From an uncultured Pirellulaceae bacterium (GTDB taxonomy: Bacteria > Planctomycetota > Planctomycetia > Pirellulales > Pirellulaceae): a stretch of DNA of 64,000 nt. Positions 8,881 to 17,881 of this stretch are shown piece by piece (positions within the stretch are counted from its first letter, which is position 1; the number at the start of each line of letters is the position of its first letter). Location: the NCBI GenBank assembly GCA_938083195.1, contig CALKCK010000016.1:50942-114941 (forward strand), given 5' to 3'. The position numbers and the translations under genes were made by a program. Below the pieces are notes generated by a model. It was not told the DNA's origin, made no database searches, and saw only the letters and a program-made list of their open reading frames with translations.

Positions 8881-10497
8881 ATGCTTTCTCTCAAACCTCC
8901 CTGCCAGCTTAGGTACGGGATATTGATAGGCTGCTTAGCTTTTGCAAGTATCGCTTGCGAATGGCACCTTCTTGCGCAGACAGACCAGACGGCAGACGCA
9001 AAATTGCCGGTTTCACGTTTAAGTGCATTTGAACAACGCATCCGCCGAGAAATCCTAGAGCAACAAAAAAGTCGACAGCGAATTCAAGCAGTTAGGAATT
9101 CAGCCAAACCTTTACTCCCGCTGATGATTGCATCAACGCCTGATCATCTCCCTCCGGGGGATAAGACATTCAACTCGGATAAGACTTCCCTCCAAATTCG
9201 AGCCCCGCTGCCTACCTCTGCCGGATCCCTGAAAAAACCATCAACAACTCCCAAGGCAACCAATTTCATCACCGAGGGTTTTGCCCAGGACTCACCTAGC
9301 TCACTAACTCTTGATTCCCCAATCAAGAAACCAGGCGACATCCAAGACGTGGATTCGTTTGTCAATTACGCACTCGCCAATCATCCTGCCCTCGCTGCCT
9401 CGACTGCAAAAATACAGGCAACTCAATACGAAGCGTTGCAAGCCGGACTCGCCCCTAACCCAAAACTCGGCCTCTATATTGATGAACTAGGCAATGAAAA
9501 TGACCCTGGCTTATGGGGAGCCTACATTCAGAGAAATGTAATTCGCGGTAACAAGCGAGCGATTGCCCGAGAAGTCAAGAACCGCGAAGTCAACGTTCGT
9601 GAGATCAAAAATGAGGCGCTCATACTAAGCATTACGACTGAAGTTAAACGAGCATTCTATCGAGTTCTGATCGCTCAGGAAAAACTTGATTTAGCGACTC
9701 AGCTATACACTGCTCAACAACAGGCGGTTAGCCAATCACGGCAACTCTTCGATTCAGGCGAAACTCCCAAAACAGATCTTCTCCAAACAGAACTCCAAGC
9801 CCAACGCGCCAGAGTCATGGTAGGCGAAGCCGATGTAATTCATAAAAACAGCTGGCGCAAACTGTCAGCTTCCATTGGTTCACCCGCTCTTAAACAGCGA
9901 TCTGTCACAGGCTCCTTTGAACCGATCGCCCAACCACTTTCGTTCGAGTTTTGGCAACAAAAAATCCTAGAGTTCAGTCCTGAGTTATTGGCAGCTGAGG
10001 CCGACGTCGAACGAGTGAGAACAACAATCGATCGAGAAATTGCTCAATCTATTCCGGATTACCAAACTCAGTTTTCTTTGGGCCGCGACTCAAACTCAAA
10101 CCACTTTTTCACAGGTTTCCAACTGCAGGTTCCTTTGCAGATCTGCGATCGAAACCAAGGTAACATTGCCGCAGCCAAGTCGAACTTAGTTGCCGCGCAA
10201 AACAGAGTCAGGCAAATCGAGCTTCGATTGACAAAACAATTGGCAATCGAGTTCCAGCAATACGAGTTGTCACTTGTTAAAATCAATCTCTATCAATCTG
10301 AACTGCTACCCAACGCAGAGAAAACATTGGACCTAATAAAACTAGGGTACCCAGAGGAAGTCAGCTTTTTAAAACTCATTACCGCTCAACAAACTCTCAT
10401 TGACTTGACAATTGACTATCTCAATTCCATTGAAGAACTATGGAAGAGCCGCTTAAAAATAGAAGGCTTACTTCAAGACAACAGTCTTAATTCCTAA
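8881..10497 (+). CDS. TolC-family outer-membrane efflux channel (CzcC/CusC-like)
   Basis: The 538-residue product has an N-terminal export signal (RYGILIGCLAFASIACEWHLLAQ). A roughly 120-residue linker rich in Ser, Pro and Lys follows. From about residue 160 comes the outer membrane efflux repeat region, with SFVNYALANHPALAASTAKI and a long helical, Gln/Glu-rich second half. TolC-type proteins form trimeric outer-membrane channels. The next two genes encode the adaptor and an RND pump, so this is the channel of a tripartite heavy-metal exporter. The extended N-terminal linker is longer than in most CzcC proteins. The start ATG 8881 gives a complete signal peptide. Confidence 0.9.
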   Translation: MLSLKPPCQLRYGILIGCLAFASIACEWHLLAQTDQTADAKLPVSRLSAFEQRIRREILEQQKSRQRIQAVRNSAKPLLPLMIASTPDHLPPGDKTFNSDKTSLQIRAPLPTSAGSLKKPSTTPKATNFITEGFAQDSPSSLTLDSPIKKPGDIQDVDSFVNYALANHPALAASTAKIQATQYEALQAGLAPNPKLGLYIDELGNENDPGLWGAYIQRNVIRGNKRAIAREVKNREVNVREIKNEALILSITTEVKRAFYRVLIAQEKLDLATQLYTAQQQAVSQSRQLFDSGETPKTDLLQTELQAQRARVMVGEADVIHKNSWRKLSASIGSPALKQRSVTGSFEPIAQPLSFEFWQQKILEFSPELLAAEADVERVRTTIDREIAQSIPDYQTQFSLGRDSNSNHFFTGFQLQVPLQICDRNQGNIAAAKSNLVAAQNRVRQIELRLTKQLAIEFQQYELSLVKINLYQSELLPNAEKTLDLIKLGYPEEVSFLKLITAQQTLIDLTIDYLNSIEELWKSRLKIEGLLQDNSLNS

Positions 10498-10568
10498 AAA
10501 ATCCAATGGAAATCGCTGAACGTTTCTGTAACGGCAATCACACCCTCACCGCCCCGCTTATTAAAGTT

Positions 10569-10607
10569 GAACTGAATCCTCATCAAGACTCAGTTCCACG
10601 TTATAAT
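10569..10607 (+). promoter_or_regulatory. inverted repeat next to a TATAAT box inside the efflux operon
   Basis: In the 197-base gap between channel and adaptor genes, arms 10569-10575 (GAACTGA) and 10590-10596 (TCAGTTC) form a perfect 7-bp inverted repeat. It is followed at 10602-10607 by TATAAT. This could be an internal promoter with its operator. No good -35 is visible at normal spacing, so the call is tentative. Confidence 0.35.
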
Positions 10608-10694
10608 TAACAGACCGATGCTTAACTTCAGCAACCGAATCTCAATCGAGAAACAATCGCATCGAATCCGCTCGATTTTCCGCAGACTCTAATC

Positions 10695-12089
10695 ATGACT
10701 TCGCAAAGAACCAACATCTGGCCGACCCTCGCCTTGTGCACCATCCTTCTTGGGATCGGATGTACAACTGGATTTTTGCTTCGCCCTGTCATTCTCCCGC
10801 CTAGCTCGCCAGAGTCTCCTGAAGATGCCGTCGCCGACGCCCCAACTCATGGCAGCACATCGATTGTGGAGATTCTTGAATCTACCATGGAAAACATGGA
10901 TCTTAAGACCGGCAAGTTTGAAGTTCGCGACTACGCTCAAAAGATTCGGATACCCGCAAAAATTGTGGAACGAATCCCTCAAAACCGGCGACGCGTCACG
11001 TCGCCCATTGGAGGCCACGTCACAAAAGTTTTAATCGCTGAGGGACAGGCAATAAAACCGGGCGACAAATTATTCAAGTTCCGAATCACTGATGAATCTT
11101 TGGCCAAGGCTCAAATTGAACTATTGGAACTGCTAAAACAAATCGACGTAGGTCAGCAGAAAATCGATCGACTGAAACCGCTCGTCGAATCTGGAGTCGT
11201 CGCTCGAAAACGGTTACTCGATCTCGAGCTTGAACAGAGTACTCTCGAACAACAACTGGACACAAACAAACAGGAACTCATTCAACTCGGCATGGACCGC
11301 GACGGCATCAAAAACCTGATTGGTCAAAAACAATTAATGCAAACGATTGATATTTTTGCACCCGATCTCCCAGAAGGTTCTGGCGATTCAACTCAACCCG
11401 AAGATCAGAAGTATTACACGGTAGAATCCATACAGGCACTGGAAGGCACTAATCAAGCCTTCGGATCAAGCCTCTGCGAACTGACCTATCATGACGACTT
11501 ACTGATTGAAGGGCTTGCTTACGAATCAGACATCGACAAAATCTCAAGCGCGAATGAAACTGGCTTGAATTTCACGGCTCAGTTTGGCGAAGGCAAGACC
11601 ATGGAATCCCGCGACAAACTCAAGCTCTTTAAAATTGAAAATCACGTCGATAGTCAATCGCAGACCTATCCAATTTTCGTTGAAATTAAAAATGAAATTG
11701 TCGGCAAAACAACCGACGAAAACAATCGCAACTACGTCAATTGGAAATTCAAACCTGGGCAACGAGCCCATCTGGAATTCCCAATTGAAACTTGGAAAGA
11801 CCAAGTCGTAGTTCCTCTCGGCGCTATTGCTCGTGAAGGCCCCGAGACGTTTGTATTTTTAAAAATCAGCCACACACACGAAGGCCCCGAAGGGACAACC
11901 CATGAATTCCAAAAGGTTCCCGTCAAAGTCTTGCACACAGATAAGTATTATGCGGTACTCGCACGAAGTATTAAGCTCGATCCGCTAGAAAACTACGCAC
12001 TTGACCAAGCCTACAAATTGAATCTAGCCCTAAAACAGGCGGCTGGTGGAAGCGGGGGAGCTCACGCTGGACACGATCATCCCCATTAA
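10695..12089 (+). CDS. RND efflux adaptor (membrane fusion protein, CzcB/CusB-like)
   Basis: The 464-residue product has one N-terminal membrane anchor (WPTLALCTILLGIGCTTGF). A barrel-sandwich/biotinyl-lipoyl-like segment follows (SPIGGHVTKVLIAEGQAIKPGD, about residues 98-120). Next come a helical hairpin rich in Leu, Glu and Gln (about 135-195) and a C-terminal beta-barrel. The last residues, HAGHDHPH, are His-rich and could bind metal. Adaptors of this type bridge the RND pump to the TolC channel in the periplasm. It lies between the channel gene (8881) and the pump gene (12230), which fixes the role. It shows no N-terminal CusB-type metal-site motif that I can recognise. Confidence 0.9.
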   Translation: MTSQRTNIWPTLALCTILLGIGCTTGFLLRPVILPPSSPESPEDAVADAPTHGSTSIVEILESTMENMDLKTGKFEVRDYAQKIRIPAKIVERIPQNRRRVTSPIGGHVTKVLIAEGQAIKPGDKLFKFRITDESLAKAQIELLELLKQIDVGQQKIDRLKPLVESGVVARKRLLDLELEQSTLEQQLDTNKQELIQLGMDRDGIKNLIGQKQLMQTIDIFAPDLPEGSGDSTQPEDQKYYTVESIQALEGTNQAFGSSLCELTYHDDLLIEGLAYESDIDKISSANETGLNFTAQFGEGKTMESRDKLKLFKIENHVDSQSQTYPIFVEIKNEIVGKTTDENNRNYVNWKFKPGQRAHLEFPIETWKDQVVVPLGAIAREGPETFVFLKISHTHEGPEGTTHEFQKVPVKVLHTDKYYAVLARSIKLDPLENYALDQAYKLNLALKQAAGGSGGAHAGHDHPH

Positions 12090-12229
12090 TCAACGGGACT
12101 ATACCATCAAGACAATTCCCATTGCCTGTTGAGCAATTTCGATTATCCATCCGATTCAAGCTTCTTCAAAATCCTGCAGTTTATTTTGTGCCGCGGATTT
12201 GATTCTCCGCAACAGAAACGATTAACTCT

Positions 12230-15200
12230 TTGTTAAATGCCATCATCCAACTTGCACTGCGTCGGCGGGCCCTTGTTTTGTGCCTTGCCATGGCTGCAAT
12301 TATCACCGGATTGATGGCGATTGAAAAACTTCCTATCGACGTCCTGCCTGATCTCACGCGCCCCCGGGTGACCATCATCACAGAATGTCCCGGCATGGCT
12401 CCAGAAGAAGTAGAGCGCCAGGTCACTATTCCACTTGAATCAACCGTCAGTGGAGCCGCAGGCATTATTGCCGTGCGAAGCAAATCGGATGTTGGGCTGT
12501 CCGTGATCAACGTTGAATTCGACTGGGGAACCGACATTTATCGATCCCGGCAGATTGTCACCGAAAGAATCTCGCTGGCCGAGGTCGACTTACCACCCGG
12601 TGTTCAACCGCGACTTGGACCGCTCTCCTCGCTGCTCGGCCAAATCATGTTGATCGGTATGTGGAGCGACACCAACTCCACAGAGCCAATGGAAATTCGC
12701 ACCCTCGCGGATTGGATCGTTAAAAAACGCCTGCAACAAATTAATGGCATCTCCGAAGTGATTACGATGGGGGGAGGTCGAAAACAGTACCACGTTCTAG
12801 TCGAACTCCACGAACTTCATAAATATGAAGTCACGCTTGCTGACATACAAACAGCATTGGAATCCAGCAACCTCAATGTTAACGGCGGTTACGTCGACCG
12901 GAACGCTCAAGAGTTTCTAGTGCGAGGAATTGGCAGAGTCGATTCAGTTGAACAATTAAAAAAAATCGTCGTTCGGGCTGATAGCAAGCGAGCAGTTTTA
13001 CTTGAAAACGTAGCCAAAATTGAACCCGTTGCTCAAGCCAAACGCGGTGATTCTTCGATCAACGGGAAACCGGGGGTTGTTCTCACAATTTTGAAACAAC
13101 CGTTAACCGATACCCGCAGGCTATCCGAGGAAGTCATCGCCGCACTCGATGAACTGCGGCCCAGCCTTCCCAAAGACATAAAACTCGAAGTCACTTATCA
13201 ACAACGCGAGTTTATCGATCACAGCGTTGGGAACGTTGTTGACGCGCTCAGAGACGGTTCGATTCTCGTTGTAGTCATTCTGTTTCTGTTTCTGTTTAAC
13301 GCCCGAACCACGTTTATCACATTAACGGCCATCCCTGTTTCGATCGTTATCACTGCTCTAGTCTTTCGATACTTTAATTTATCGATAAACGTCATGACCC
13401 TGGGCGGAATCGCGATCGCACTTGGCGAACTGGTAGATGACGCTATTGTCGATGTTGAAAACATCTACCGACGCCTGCGTGAAAACGCGAGACTAGAAAA
13501 CCCTCGTCCCCGGATTAAAGTTGTTTTCGAAGCCAGCCTTGAAGTTCGCAATGCCATCATCATTAGCACGTTGTTAGTTATTCTTGTTTTTGCGCCACTG
13601 TTTGCTCTGAGTGGGATCTCCGGCAGAATGTTTATTCCGCTTGGCATTTCTTATATCGTCTCCATTATTGCGTCGACTCTTGTTTCACTGACCCTGACCC
13701 CGGTGCTTTCGTATTATCTCCTCAATACGAAACGCATGGTAAAGTCCAAATCCGGCGACAGTCCCGTTGTGCGTTCGCTGAAGATACTCTTTACTCCCCT
13801 GATCATCTTCAGCATGAAACGCGTCCCGTTTTCATTGATGCTGATTTCAACTTTCATTGCGATTGGTATCTCTGGCCTATTAGCGTATCGCATGGGACAG
13901 GAGTGGATTCCAAAATTTGACGAAGGCTCAGCTCAGCTAAACCTATTCGCTGCTCCCGGTACATCGCTTGAAACTTCTCTTGAAATTAGCGGAAACGCAA
14001 ATCGCCAATTACGGCGATTCCTTCACAGTCAAGAGAATCCAGATGGCTTCATTCGGTATTTCACCGCTCGCTCCGGTCGCGCAGAGAATGATGAACATGT
14101 GATGGGTGTGAACACCACCGAGTACACAATTTCTTTGGTGGAAGATCACGGTAAGACACGCAACGAGATAATCGAACTTCTAGAAAATGCCGCCGATCTC
14201 ATTCCTGAAGTTGAAAACGAAACCGATCAACCGATCCGGCATCTGATTAGTCATTTGATCTCTGGATCGACCGCTGAAATTGCCATCAAATTATTTGGAG
14301 ACGACCTCGATACACTTGTCCGCAAGGGAAGTGAAATCCGGGATGCTATTAGTACCGTTCCCGGAATCAAGCCTCCGAAACTTGAACAGCAACAGATCAT
14401 CCCGCAGCTCCGCATCAAAATTGACTACGAACAACTGGCGACCTACAAATTAACGGCGGCGCAGGTCTTCGAGCTTGTAGAAACCGCCATGCTCGGAAAA
14501 GTCGTTTCGCAATTAATCGAAGGCGAACGTAGATTTGAGATCGTGATGCGGTTCCCCGATGAATATCGTGAGAATTTTGAATCACTCGAACGGATCCCAA
14601 TTGAACTACCTGGCGGTGGAGTCATCCCACTCTCAAGCGTCGCCGATATTTACGAATACGGTGGGCCCAATACGATCAACCGAGAAGATGCCCGCAGAAG
14701 AATTGTCGTCCGCGTTTTCACCGAAGACACCGATTTAGCCACCGCTGTCGCAGCGATTCGAACCAAAATTGATCAAACCATCGAATTACCCGAAGGATAT
14801 TTCATTAGTTACGGTGGGCAATTTGAAGCCCAGCAAACGGCAACACGACAAATCCTAATCCTGAGCGCTGCCTCTCTGGTGGTTGTTTTCGTTTTACTTT
14901 ACTCCGCGTTCTCTTCATTCAATATTGCCTTACAAATTCTACTTGCCCTGCCAATCGCCTTCATTGGAGGAGTGATGGCTTTAGTGCTCACCGATCAGGT
15001 CTTTACAACCGCGGCCATGGTTGGCTTTATTTCGCTCGGAGGCATTGCAGCTAGAAATGGATTATTGCTAGTTTCGACCTATCTGACGGCGGAAACACAA
15101 ACTGACCTCAACGCTCAAGAGAGAGATGCCTCCCTCTCGCCAACACTAATTTCACCGTTAGAAATTACTTCAGAAACAATTCTTCAAGGCAGTCTCAATC

Positions 15201-15424
15201 GCCTCACGCCTGTGCTCATGACGACCTTAACGACGGCTATTGGCTTACTCCCATTGATTGTCGCTGGAAATTTACCAGGCCGAGAAATCCTCTACCCGGT
15301 TGCCACTGTAATTGTTGGCGGACTGATCACTTCGACCGCCTGCGAATTCCTCATTCGTCCAGGCCTATTCTTCTTTTTCGGCCCCACCCAAACCCGCTCT
15401 GCAGAAGACGATGGGTTCCAGTAA
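12230..15424 (+). CDS. heavy-metal RND efflux pump (CzcA/CusA family)
   Basis: The 1064-residue length is normal for HME-RND pumps. It starts at TTG 12230 with MLNAIIQLALRRRALVL, the usual N-terminus of this family. The porter region has EVERQVTIPLEST. The proton-relay helix reads GGIAIALGELVDDAIVDVEN (residues 392-411), with Asp403 and Glu410 at the conserved relay positions. The first Asp of the DFG motif typical of Zn/Co/Cd pumps is replaced by Ala397, as in CusA, but Glu400 is an unusual extra acid. Later helices (VVFVLLYSAF, VMALVLTDQVF, ISLGGIAARNG) complete the pump. It would expel a metal cation across both membranes with the two preceding products. The substrate cannot be read safely from sequence. 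Confidence 0.93.
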   Translation: MLNAIIQLALRRRALVLCLAMAAIITGLMAIEKLPIDVLPDLTRPRVTIITECPGMAPEEVERQVTIPLESTVSGAAGIIAVRSKSDVGLSVINVEFDWGTDIYRSRQIVTERISLAEVDLPPGVQPRLGPLSSLLGQIMLIGMWSDTNSTEPMEIRTLADWIVKKRLQQINGISEVITMGGGRKQYHVLVELHELHKYEVTLADIQTALESSNLNVNGGYVDRNAQEFLVRGIGRVDSVEQLKKIVVRADSKRAVLLENVAKIEPVAQAKRGDSSINGKPGVVLTILKQPLTDTRRLSEEVIAALDELRPSLPKDIKLEVTYQQREFIDHSVGNVVDALRDGSILVVVILFLFLFNARTTFITLTAIPVSIVITALVFRYFNLSINVMTLGGIAIALGELVDDAIVDVENIYRRLRENARLENPRPRIKVVFEASLEVRNAIIISTLLVILVFAPLFALSGISGRMFIPLGISYIVSIIASTLVSLTLTPVLSYYLLNTKRMVKSKSGDSPVVRSLKILFTPLIIFSMKRVPFSLMLISTFIAIGISGLLAYRMGQEWIPKFDEGSAQLNLFAAPGTSLETSLEISGNANRQLRRFLHSQENPDGFIRYFTARSGRAENDEHVMGVNTTEYTISLVEDHGKTRNEIIELLENAADLIPEVENETDQPIRHLISHLISGSTAEIAIKLFGDDLDTLVRKGSEIRDAISTVPGIKPPKLEQQQIIPQLRIKIDYEQLATYKLTAAQVFELVETAMLGKVVSQLIEGERRFEIVMRFPDEYRENFESLERIPIELPGGGVIPLSSVADIYEYGGPNTINREDARRRIVVRVFTEDTDLATAVAAIRTKIDQTIELPEGYFISYGGQFEAQQTATRQILILSAASLVVVFVLLYSAFSSFNIALQILLALPIAFIGGVMALVLTDQVFTTAAMVGFISLGGIAARNGLLLVSTYLTAETQTDLNAQERDASLSPTLISPLEITSETILQGSLNRLTPVLMTTLTTAIGLLPLIVAGNLPGREILYPVATVIVGGLITSTACEFLIRPGLFFFFGPTQTRSAEDDGFQ

Positions 15425-15824
15425 CAATAGCTCGTCAATTAATTTAGCTGCACGCGTGTAGAGGGGACGAGAGATAGGTCCGCCAGGCTTTCTCACCGAA
15501 CTTGATCGTCTTCCGATGGTTGCTGAAGAAGTAATTCGTGTGGCCTTGGAATTAAGGGGAATGGTGGCCGTCCAACTGCCTTACGCTTTTTGATATTCCA
15601 TTTCCAAAAATTGCTTATCCAGTATTAACTCCGATAAATAACGGGGGCTGCCGTCAGAACCTCGATCAAAAATCCACCAAATCCACCCCCTTTCCTCACC
15701 AGCATCCTCGGGAAAGGGCAAAGGAGAATCCCACCGCCTATCGATGTAACCATTACTCGTTTGCCGGGTTACATGGAAAACGGAATTGGCGATTGTGAAT
15801 CACCAGATTCGTTGTTATTATGCC
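15425..15824. other. 400-base gap before the riboswitch, with possible decayed coding remnants
   Basis: No intact gene is seen. Between about 15435 and 15593 both strands show short coding-like frames. The plus frame contains FLTELDRLPMVAEEVIRVAL and the minus frame GHTNYFFSNHRKTIKFGEKA. Either may be the relic of a lost gene. The remainder up to 15824 shows no recognisable element. Confidence 0.35.
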
Positions 15825-16008
15825 TTCAACTTGATCTGGTGACCGCTGCCCTTTTGCACGCGGTTAAAGGGAATTCAGTGTAAATCTGAGACGGCCCCGC
15901 CGCTGTAACCCGCGCGAAATCATCTCATTCTAAAAGCCATTATTGAGACCGAAGAGGCTCAACGAGAAGGCGAGATGGATTTGTGGGAAGTCAGAATACC
16001 TGCCATTT
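15825..16008 (+). ncRNA. cobalamin riboswitch
   Basis: The conserved aptamer elements occur in order. There is an AAAGGGAA segment at about 15867. The P5 hairpin region CAGTGTAAATCTGAGACGG is at about 15877-15895. CCCCGCCGCTGTAACCC, which matches the hallmark CCCGCnACTGT core with one change, is at about 15896-15911. An AGCC...GAGAAGGC pair spans 15935-15972. The B12 box GGAAGTCAGAATACCTGCC is at 15987-16005. The element lies 58 bases before the DUF1559 gene at 16066 and reads on the same strand. Cobalamin riboswitches normally lower expression of downstream genes when B12 is plentiful. End points are approximate because the closing P1 stem is not certain. Confidence 0.93.
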
Positions 16009-16020
16009 CAATAATCCGAA

Positions 16021-16044
16021 TTTGTTCTGCGCGGGACGAACAAA
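16021..16044 (+). promoter_or_regulatory. hairpin between riboswitch and first gene
   Basis: TTTGTTC (16021-16027) pairs with GAACAAA (16038-16044) around a GC-rich loop. There is no T-run after it, so it is not an obvious intrinsic terminator. Loop bases 16029-16035 (GCGCGGG) are exactly complementary to aptamer bases 15909-15915 (CCCGCGC). This would allow a loop-aptamer contact like the kissing loop known for this RNA family. Confidence 0.55.
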
Positions 16045-16065
16045 CCGAAAATTAGTTTCAAACAC

Positions 16066-16878
16066 ATGTGTCACTTACATCACCCGAAAAAAGTGCGCGC
16101 TAGGCGTGCCTTTACACTCGTGGAATTACTGGTGGTCATCTCGATCGTCGGCGTTCTGATTGGAATGCTGCTGCCAGCAGTACAAAGCGTTCGGGAAGCG
16201 GCCCGCCGAATCGCTTGTGGCAACAATCTTCATCAAATTTCCATCGCACTGCAAAACTACCATGCGTCCCACCAAGCGTTTCCAATCGGTGGGATTGAAT
16301 GGCGGACCAGAAACGACCCTACCCGTCGCCAACTTGCCTGGAGCGCATTTTTACTACCGTTTCTAGATCAAGAAAACGTTTGGCAGCAACTTGACCTGAA
16401 CACGGCCTTCGATAGCATCGAAAATGCAGACGCAGCGGCAACCGTCATTGACGTTTTTGTTTGTCCCAGTAGCCGTCGGGGACACCAAACAGCACACGAC
16501 CGCGGCCCCTGTGATTACGGAGGCATATACGGTGAACGCATTACTTCGCCCAACAATCCTCCCAAAGGAACAATGCTCCACGATGTCGCCATTGCACTTC
16601 GCGACGTCACCGATGGTGCCTCGCACACGCTTGTCGTTGCGGAAGATTCTGGGTGGACAGACGGACAGTGGATCAACGGGAGAAACATATTTGACCAAGC
16701 GTTTCCGATTAACCAAGCACCCGCTTTTGAAAACGACATCCGCAGCGAACACCCACAGGGAGCCAACGCTGCCAGATGTGACGGAAGTGTAAGCTTTCTT
16801 TCCGAGGGCATTGATCTCCAGGTGCTTGCCGCACTTTGCACGCGAGCCGGTGGAGAACCAAATACAACCACTGATTAA
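16066..16878 (+). CDS. DUF1559 protein with prepilin-type N-terminus, under riboswitch control
   Basis: The 270-residue product has a basic leader and the type IV prepilin-like motif RRAFTLVELLVVISIVGVLI (about residues 13-32), with Ala rather than Gly before the Phe. This is followed by LLPAVQSVREAARR, the signature of the large planctomycete DUF1559 family. The C-terminal part has VAEDSGWTDG and SEHPQGANAARCDGSVSFLSEGID, also typical. These proteins are thought to be pseudopilin-like surface or periplasmic proteins; their job is unknown. At 270 residues it is a short member. It is the first gene after the cobalamin riboswitch, and the DUF4465 gene follows after 97 bases, suggesting one B12-regulated transcript. 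Confidence 0.92.
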   Translation: MCHLHHPKKVRARRAFTLVELLVVISIVGVLIGMLLPAVQSVREAARRIACGNNLHQISIALQNYHASHQAFPIGGIEWRTRNDPTRRQLAWSAFLLPFLDQENVWQQLDLNTAFDSIENADAAATVIDVFVCPSSRRGHQTAHDRGPCDYGGIYGERITSPNNPPKGTMLHDVAIALRDVTDGASHTLVVAEDSGWTDGQWINGRNIFDQAFPINQAPAFENDIRSEHPQGANAARCDGSVSFLSEGIDLQVLAALCTRAGGEPNTTTD

Positions 16879-16975
16879 ACAAAAACAACTCTTCGAACTT
16901 TTCTAAAATTTATCTTATCTAATCGAACAAGCATCGAATTACTTCAAGTCTTTTAACAACACTGATGAACCAACT

Positions 16976-17881
16976 ATGAATTTTCGCTACCTCTTTCTAA
17001 TAGCATCTCTACCCCTTACCTGGATCTCGGGAACCCAAGCCCAAGTAACCGTCGTTGACTTCGAGTCACTGCCCGTTCCGGCTGGGCAATTCTTCAATGG
17101 CGACACGAATGCCTCAAGCCCTTACCGTGATAATTTCTCGATCACTGGAACGCGGGACAATTTTGGTGAAACCGAATTCCTCCAACTTTGGGAATCAAGT
17201 GATGTCGAATTCTTCAATGGTTACACACCCGGATTTGGTTCTTGGAATGGATTTAGCTGGTCAAAAGTCATCGACACAACGACACCGGGATTCGCGAATC
17301 AGTACGCATCTTTCTCAGGCGGGGGAAGCGACGGGGCAGGGGGCACGGCGACCGGAACCAATTATGCAGTCGGTTTCGGAAATCAGAGCTTTTTTAATTT
17401 ACCCGACGCAGCCGAACTCAACTCTATCGACATCACCAACACGACATACGCAGGAATTTCAATGCGAGACGGAGATTCATTCGCCAAGAAGTTCGGGGGG
17501 GTATCAGGAAATGACGAGGATTTTTTCAAGTTGACTTTGACTGGCTTCGAAGACATTAACCTCAGTGGCGGCAGCACTGGAGCTCTCGATATCTTTTTGG
17601 CAGACTACCGCTTCAGTGATAACTCCAAAGATTACATCCTTGACTCTTGGAGTCAGTTTGACCTGACGGATCTGGGATCAGCTCGCTCAATTGGATTCTC
17701 TTTCACCACCACCGACAATGGTGATTTTGGTGCTAACACTCCATTATTTGTAGCGATTGATAATTTAACCTACTCCGTCAACTCAGTACCCGAACCCGCA
17801 ACTCCACTAGCATTGTCTGTGTGGGCACTAGCGCTCTTGGCCCGCCGGTCACGGAAGTTGAACGACGCAAACTCCAGCTAA
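16976..17881 (+). CDS. DUF4465 protein with PEP-CTERM anchor, candidate cobalamin-related surface protein
   Basis: The 301-residue product has a signal peptide (FRYLFLIASLPLTWISGTQAQ). The body matches the DUF4465 layout: VVDFESL at the start, WNGFSWSKVIDT, NYAVGFG, ITNTTYAGISMRDGDSFAKK, DFFKLTLTGF, IFLADYR, and TPLFVAIDNLTYS at the end. The C-terminus is a PEP-CTERM sorting signal: VPEPATPLALSV, a hydrophobic stretch, then ARRSRK. It is therefore exported and probably sorted to the cell surface. I recall DUF4465 proteins from B12 uptake loci of other phyla, and the upstream cobalamin riboswitch agrees. Direct cobalamin binding is inference. Its stop overlaps the convergent gene by four bases. 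Confidence 0.9.
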   Translation: MNFRYLFLIASLPLTWISGTQAQVTVVDFESLPVPAGQFFNGDTNASSPYRDNFSITGTRDNFGETEFLQLWESSDVEFFNGYTPGFGSWNGFSWSKVIDTTTPGFANQYASFSGGGSDGAGGTATGTNYAVGFGNQSFFNLPDAAELNSIDITNTTYAGISMRDGDSFAKKFGGVSGNDEDFFKLTLTGFEDINLSGGSTGALDIFLADYRFSDNSKDYILDSWSQFDLTDLGSARSIGFSFTTTDNGDFGANTPLFVAIDNLTYSVNSVPEPATPLALSVWALALLARRSRKLNDANSS

